Source of the DNA: CAYORM01 sp964406375
GTDB lineage: Bacteria; Pseudomonadota; Alphaproteobacteria; DSM-16000; Inquilinaceae
Direction: 5' to 3'
DNA length: 17,303 nt
Assembly (NCBI GenBank): GCA_964406375.1
Contig: CAYORM010000062.1
Location: 1-17,303, forward strand
Shown: piece after piece, positions 14,350 through 17,303 of the stretch
Position numbering within the stretch: the first letter of the stretch is position 1
How the letters are laid out: the number at the start of each line of letters is the position of its first letter
Notes under the pieces: generated by a model
Told to the model about the DNA's origin: nothing
Databases searched by the model: none
Seen by the model: only the letters and a program-made list of their open reading frames with translations
Translations under genes and position numbers: made by a program

Positions 14350-15348
14350 TCAGAGGAGGCCGTCGACCAATGTCGCGAGACGGACCTGCGGCCGCGGGCC
14401 GATATGCGCGATCACCTCGGCGGCGGCGATCGAGCCGATCTTGCCGCACAGCGCCGGCGGCAGGCCGCGCGTCAGGCCGAACAGGACGCCGGCCGCATAG
14501 AGGTCGCCGGCGCCGGTCGTGTCGACGACGCGGGCGACGGGTTCGGCCGGGATCTCGCAGGTCTGGTCGCCGGCCAGAAGGATCGAGCCCTTCTCGCTGC
14601 GGGTCACCGCGATGAACCGGCAGCGGCCGCGGACGGCGTCGATCGCCGCCTCGAGGCTGTCGGTACGGTAGAGCGCCTCGAGCTCCGCCTGATTGGCGAA
14701 CAGGATATCGACATGCTCGGCGACCAGCGCCAGGAAGCTGTCGCGATGGCGGTCGACGCAGAAACTGTCGGAGAGGGTTAGCGCCACGTCACGGCCGGAG
14801 GCGTGGGCGATCCGCGCCGCCTCGATGAAGGCGGCCTTGGCCTCCGGCCGGTCCCAGAGATAGCCCTCGAGATAGGTGACCGCCGAGGCCGCGACGAGAT
14901 CGGCGTCGACATCGGCGGGTGACAGCTCGACGCAGGCGCCGAGATAGGTGTTCATCGTGCGCTGGGCGTCGGGGGTGACGACGATCAGGCTGCGTGCGGT
15001 GGGCGGGGTGCCGGGCACGGTCGGGTCGAGCGGCGTTGTGTCGAAATGCACGCCCCAGGCCCGGATGTCGTCGCGATAGACCCGGCCGAGACGGTCATCG
15101 GCCACCTTGCCGATATAGGCGGCGCGCCCGCCCAGCGACGCCACACCGGCGATGGTGTTGCCGGCCGAACCGCCGGAGCGCTCGAGCGTCACCCCCACGG
15201 CCGATGCCAGCACCTCGATGCGCTCGGCATCGACCAGCGTCATCGCGCCCTTCACCAGCCCGTACTCGACGAGGAAGCGGTCATCGGCGTCGGCCATCAC
15301 GTCGACGATGGCATTGCCGATGCCGAGCACGTCGAAAGAAGCGGTCAT
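14350..15348 (-). CDS. PfkB-family kinase, adenosine-kinase-like
   Basis: Ribokinase/PfkB-fold sugar or nucleoside kinase of 332 residues. The N-terminus FDVLGIGNAIVDVMA, the substrate loop SGGSAGNTIAGVASLGG (58-74) and the C-terminal signature DTTGAGDLYAAGVLFG (276-291) are intact. Asp282 is the expected catalytic base. Length and the GNAIVD start fit the adenosine-kinase-like group common in Alphaproteobacteria, which would salvage adenosine to AMP. Another sugar-kinase specificity is possible. The start is ATG 15348, with a good promoter 58 nt upstream. It is divergent from the EI24 gene. Confidence 0.88.
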   Translation of the reverse strand: MTASFDVLGIGNAIVDVMADADDRFLVEYGLVKGAMTLVDAERIEVLASAVGVTLERSGGSAGNTIAGVASLGGRAAYIGKVADDRLGRVYRDDIRAWGVHFDTTPLDPTVPGTPPTARSLIVVTPDAQRTMNTYLGACVELSPADVDADLVAASAVTYLEGYLWDRPEAKAAFIEAARIAHASGRDVALTLSDSFCVDRHRDSFLALVAEHVDILFANQAELEALYRTDSLEAAIDAVRGRCRFIAVTRSEKGSILLAGDQTCEIPAEPVARVVDTTGAGDLYAAGVLFGLTRGLPPALCGKIGSIAAAEVIAHIGPRPQVRLATLVDGLL

Positions 15349-15406
15349 TCCAAGATTCCCGGGGGTGGAGCAGAGGGCAGGAGGCGCCCGTCGGACGCGG
15401 CGCGCG

Positions 15407-15434
15407 AGTATAGCCTCCGCCCCCGCCCCGACAA
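15407..15434 (-). promoter_or_regulatory. Promoter for the PfkB-family kinase
   Basis: On the minus strand TTGTCG (15434-15429), a 16-nt spacer, and TATACT (15412-15407), which matches five of six -10 positions. The transcription start would be near 15400, giving a leader of about 50 nt. The -35 box is embedded in a tandem 12-bp repeat (15427-15450). Confidence 0.6.
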
Positions 15435-15450
15435 TCGTCCCGACAACCGT
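15427..15450. repeat. Tandem 12-bp direct repeat over the kinase -35 box
   Basis: CCCGACAATCGT and CCCGACAACCGT lie head to tail and differ at one base. The first copy covers the minus-strand -35 element. It could be a pair of activator/repressor half-sites or a chance duplication. Confidence 0.5.
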
Positions 15451-15519
15451 CCGGCCGCCGATGCAGGCCGCCGCTCACGGGGCCGCATTTCCGCCACCTC
15501 GCTGGTGGAGACGGCGCCG

Positions 15520-16212
15520 ATGATCCTGGCCTTGCAACGCGCGCTCGCACAATTCCTCGCCGATCCCGGCCTGCGCCGGCCCCTTTGGCTCGGTGCCGGC
15601 ACGACGCTTCTGCTCCTGCTGGCGCTGCCGGCGGCGACGGTCTGGCTGCTGGGCCGGATCGAGCTGGCCGGCTGGGTCTGGCTCGACGCCGCGCTCGACT
15701 GGCTGGGCGGGCTCGCCATCCTGGCCTTGCTGATCCTGCTCTTCCCGGCGGTCACGGCGCTGGTCGCCGGCCTGTTCCTCGACGATGTCGCAGGCCGGGT
15801 CGAGGCGGCCCATTACCCCTCGCTCGGCCCGCCGCGCCCTCAGAGCCTCGGCGCCACCATCGCCGACGCGCTCGGCTTCTTCGCCGTGCTCGCCCTCGCC
15901 AATCTCTTCGCGGTCGGGCTGGTGCTGCTGGTACCGGGCCTGAACCTGCTCGTCTTCTGGCTGGTCAATGGCTGGCTGCTGGGGCGCGAGCAGTTCACCC
16001 TGGTGGCGGCCCGCCGGCTGCCGCCCCGTGCGGTTGCGGCACTGCGCCGGCGCTGGCGCCTCAGGATCTGGGGGGCGGGGCTCGCTCTTGTGCCGCTGCT
16101 CGCGATCCCGATCGTCAACCTCGCCGTGCCGATCCTCGCCGTCGCGACCATGGTCCATCTGGTCCAGACATGGCTGCGGGGATCCGGAATCAACGTTGAT
16201 CGTCTGGAATAG
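15520..16212 (+). CDS. EI24/CysZ-like integral membrane protein
   Basis: A 230-residue inner-membrane protein. Hydrophobic segments lie at about 25-46, 58-85, 117-152 and 182-217. Polar links include the EI24-family style FPAVTALVAGLFLDDVAG, the loop after residue 85 and NGWLLGREQFTLVAARR. Distantly related CysZ proteins of Gammaproteobacteria move sulfate, but no such role is shown for this branch. ATG 15520 was chosen because GGAG lies at 15507-15510. The frame is open further left, but that part is antisense to the kinase gene. A 5-bp hairpin (15494-15498 with 15504-15508) partly covers that ribosome site. It is divergent from the kinase and 103 nt before the bactofilin. Confidence 0.82.
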   Translation: MILALQRALAQFLADPGLRRPLWLGAGTTLLLLLALPAATVWLLGRIELAGWVWLDAALDWLGGLAILALLILLFPAVTALVAGLFLDDVAGRVEAAHYPSLGPPRPQSLGATIADALGFFAVLALANLFAVGLVLLVPGLNLLVFWLVNGWLLGREQFTLVAARRLPPRAVAALRRRWRLRIWGAGLALVPLLAIPIVNLAVPILAVATMVHLVQTWLRGSGINVDRLE

Positions 16213-16255
16213 GGCCGCTTAGCATTCTCGCCTTCGGCGTGTTACGGTTTGGGAA

Positions 16256-16277
16256 CGCCCCGGGGCGAACCGGGGCG
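16256..16277 (+). other. GC-rich hairpin before the bactofilin gene
   Basis: CGCCCCG (16256-16262) pairs with CGGGGCG (16271-16277). An alternative 10-bp palindrome GCCCCGGGGC overlaps it at 16257-16266. It sits 43 nt after the EI24 stop and 38 nt before the bactofilin start. It may be a partial terminator or a 5'-leader structure; there is no T-run. Confidence 0.35.
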
Positions 16278-16315
16278 CTCAACGATCGATCGCAGCACCG
16301 AGAGGGGGAGATCAC

Positions 16316-17008
16316 GTGTTTCGTCGCCGCAGCCCCGGCGGATCGGACGGAAACGGCGAACCGCTCGTCTCGTCCGACCCGCAGCCGCCGAAGGACGTGC
16401 CGACCAAGCCCGTCCCTCCATCCTCAGCCTCCGATGGTGAGCCTATGACCGCCAAACCCCCGAGCCCCTTCAAGCCAGAGATCCCGCGCCGGGTCGACAT
16501 CCCTGCCGTCGGTGCGACGCCCGCCGGCACCACCGGCCCGGCCGTGCCGAATCCGCCGCGCCGTGCGGTCGAGAGCGCGGCCCCCGCGCCGACCACGCGG
16601 GAGGGGGCGCGCAAGCTGATCGTCGGGCGGGACATCTCGCTCGCCGGTGAGATCTCGAGCTGCGATCATCTGGTGGTGGAGGGCCGGGTCGAGGCCCGCA
16701 TCCGCGACTGCCGGACCATCGAGATCGCCGACAGCGGCGTGTTCAAGGGCTCCGTCGACATCGCCGATTGCGACATCGCCGGCCGCTTCGAGGGCGACCT
16801 CGCGGTGTCGGGCCTTTTGCGGCTGCGCGCGACGGGCGTCGTCGTGGGGACGATCAAGTATGGCGAGCTGCAGGTCGAGACCGGCGGTCGCCTGGTCGGT
16901 TCGATCGAGCCGCTCGACGAGAACTTCCCGCGTCCGTCGGAGGGGTCGGCCAATTCCGGTGACAGCGGCCCGGCGCCGGCGCCGCTATTCGATCCGCCCG
17001 GCGCCTGA
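16316..17008 (+). CDS. Bactofilin (polymer-forming cytoskeletal protein)
   Basis: Self-assembling beta-helix cytoskeletal protein used by bacteria for morphogenesis and polar or cell-wall-enzyme scaffolding. The product is 230 residues. The first ~95 are Pro/Ser/Ala-rich and probably disordered. The bactofilin domain spans about 100-200, opening with KLIVGRDISLAGEI. It continues through a ladder of short beta-turn repeats (VEGRVEARI, SGVFKGSVDIA, GDLAVSGLLRLRA, TGVVVGTIKYGELQV). A short Pro/Gly/Ser tail follows. Three cysteines (116, 132, 152) lie in the ladder. The start is GTG 16316 with an excellent GAGGGGGAG ribosome site 5 nt upstream. ATG 16445 would remove much of the disordered arm and is less likely. 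It follows EI24 on the same strand. Confidence 0.93.
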   Translation: MFRRRSPGGSDGNGEPLVSSDPQPPKDVPTKPVPPSSASDGEPMTAKPPSPFKPEIPRRVDIPAVGATPAGTTGPAVPNPPRRAVESAAPAPTTREGARKLIVGRDISLAGEISSCDHLVVEGRVEARIRDCRTIEIADSGVFKGSVDIADCDIAGRFEGDLAVSGLLRLRATGVVVGTIKYGELQVETGGRLVGSIEPLDENFPRPSEGSANSGDSGPAPAPLFDPPGA

Positions 17009-17043
17009 ACGCCTGATTGTGCGCGGCTGATCGGTCTGCCGGC

Positions 17044-17070
17044 CGGTCCGGCGCCGCGGGCGCCGGACCG
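17044..17070 (+). terminator. Strong hairpin after bactofilin, probable transcription end
   Basis: A perfect 12-bp GC-rich stem (17044-17055 with 17059-17070) with a 3-nt loop, 35 nt past the bactofilin stop. No T-run follows, so it may stop polymerase inefficiently or protect the 3' end. GATCGGTC about 15 nt upstream can compete for the right arm. Confidence 0.55.
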
Positions 17071-17086
17071 ATCCCGGTTCAGGCCC

Positions 17087-17111
17087 GCCGCGGGACGCTG
17101 CGACCCGCGGC
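17087..17111. other. Second hairpin in the convergent gap
   Basis: GCCGCGGG (17087-17094) pairs with CCCGCGGC (17104-17111) around a 9-nt loop. Flanking AGGCC (17081-17085) and GGCCT (17118-17122) can extend the structure. Role unknown. Confidence 0.4.
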
Positions 17112-17124
17112 GAAGCCGGCCTGC

Positions 17125-17146
17125 CAGATCATCTGATCAGATCATC
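17125..17146. repeat. Direct repeat CAGATCATC x2 with embedded 12-bp palindrome
   Basis: CAGATCATC occurs at 17125-17133 and 17138-17146 (13-bp period). Between them the 12-bp palindrome ATCTGATCAGAT covers 17131-17142. The spot is between two gene ends, so a promoter operator is not expected. Confidence 0.5.
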
Positions 17147-17176
17147 GTGACGTGTGCCGGCGCGCCCGGCCGAGCG

Positions 17177-17208
17177 CATCGATGCGAGACGACATCGATG
17201 CGAGACGA
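17177..17208. repeat. Perfect tandem repeat, 16-bp unit x2
   Basis: CATCGATGCGAGACGA is repeated exactly, head to tail. Each unit contains CATCGATG, an 8-bp palindrome. Probably a recent slippage duplication; a protein-binding role is possible but unsupported. Confidence 0.7.
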
Positions 17209-17212
17209 CAGG

Positions 17213-17239
17213 GGGCCCGGGCGGCGATCGCCCGGGCCC
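17213..17239 (-). terminator. Terminator-like hairpin after the outer-membrane protein gene
   Basis: A perfect 11-bp stem GGGCCCGGGCG/CGCCCGGGCCC with a 5-nt loop, only 9 nt past the minus-strand stop codon. No T-run on the minus strand; TTCC follows on the plus strand. Its closeness to the stop favours a role in ending that transcript. Confidence 0.6.
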
Positions 17240-17248
17240 TTCCATACA

Positions 17249-17303
17249 TCACCAGCCGATCTTGAGGCCGGCATGGCCCTGGAGGGAGGAGTAGGTGCCG
17301 TCA
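17249..17303 (-). CDS. C-terminal end of a probable outer-membrane beta-barrel protein (cut by window edge)
   Basis: The last 17 codons and TGA stop of a minus-strand gene: DGTYSSLQGHAGLKIGW. Alternating polar and hydrophobic residues ending in an aromatic residue (Trp) are the usual last strand, and BAM-recognition end, of an outer-membrane beta-barrel. A hairpin follows directly after the stop, which supports a true gene end. The evidence is short, so the family (porin, opacity-like or autotransporter barrel) cannot be named. Confidence 0.6.
   Translation of the reverse strand, partial: DGTYSSLQGHAGLKIGW

Overview
The window is GC-rich chromosomal DNA and looks alphaproteobacterial. The main signs are the aroA-cmk-rpsA order, a divergently transcribed zinc-ribbon/acidic-tail protein (TIGR02300 type) next to aroA, an adjacent tRNA-Ala, and an adenosine-kinase-like gene / EI24 membrane protein / bactofilin group. 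Order-level placement (Rhodospirillales- or Hyphomicrobiales-like) is only a guess. Coding density is high. No gene-free stretch exceeds about 260 bases. There are no insertion sequences, integrases, phage genes or CRISPR arrays.

Left core block (1-3896). On the minus strand, aroA (EPSP synthase), cmk (cytidylate kinase) and the first third of rpsA (ribosomal protein S1, cut by the window edge) run right to left. aroA and cmk overlap at their stop/start. A very strong hairpin lies between cmk and rpsA. Divergent on the plus strand come the TIGR02300-like protein and then tRNA-Ala(GGC), which has a recognisable promoter and an intrinsic terminator.

Middle accessory block (4069-14234, all minus strand). 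This is the most interesting region. Eight tightly packed genes read in the order LeuC-like, LeuD-like, three-domain thiamine-diphosphate (ThDP) enzyme, aldehyde dehydrogenase, secreted NMT1/SsuA-like binding protein, ABC ATPase, permease, permease. Most junctions overlap or are about 30 nt. This reads as one uptake-plus-catabolism operon. A small acid or sulfonate/carboxylate-like solute would be imported, a (de)hydratase of the aconitase superfamily would act on it, a 2-oxo acid would be decarboxylated, and the resulting aldehyde would be oxidised. The substrate cannot be read from the sequence. An MFS transporter lies upstream after a 185-nt gap that carries a palindrome and a ribosome-site hairpin; it may supply a second transport route or be independent.

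Right core block (14350-17303). A PfkB-family (adenosine-kinase-like) gene on the minus strand is divergent from an EI24/CysZ-like membrane protein and a bactofilin on the plus strand. The last 55 bases hold the C-terminal end of a minus-strand gene whose terminal residues look like an outer-membrane beta-barrel. The convergent gap before it is full of hairpins and short direct repeats.

Very long plus-strand open frames over the minus-strand genes are antisense artefacts of high GC and were not annotated.
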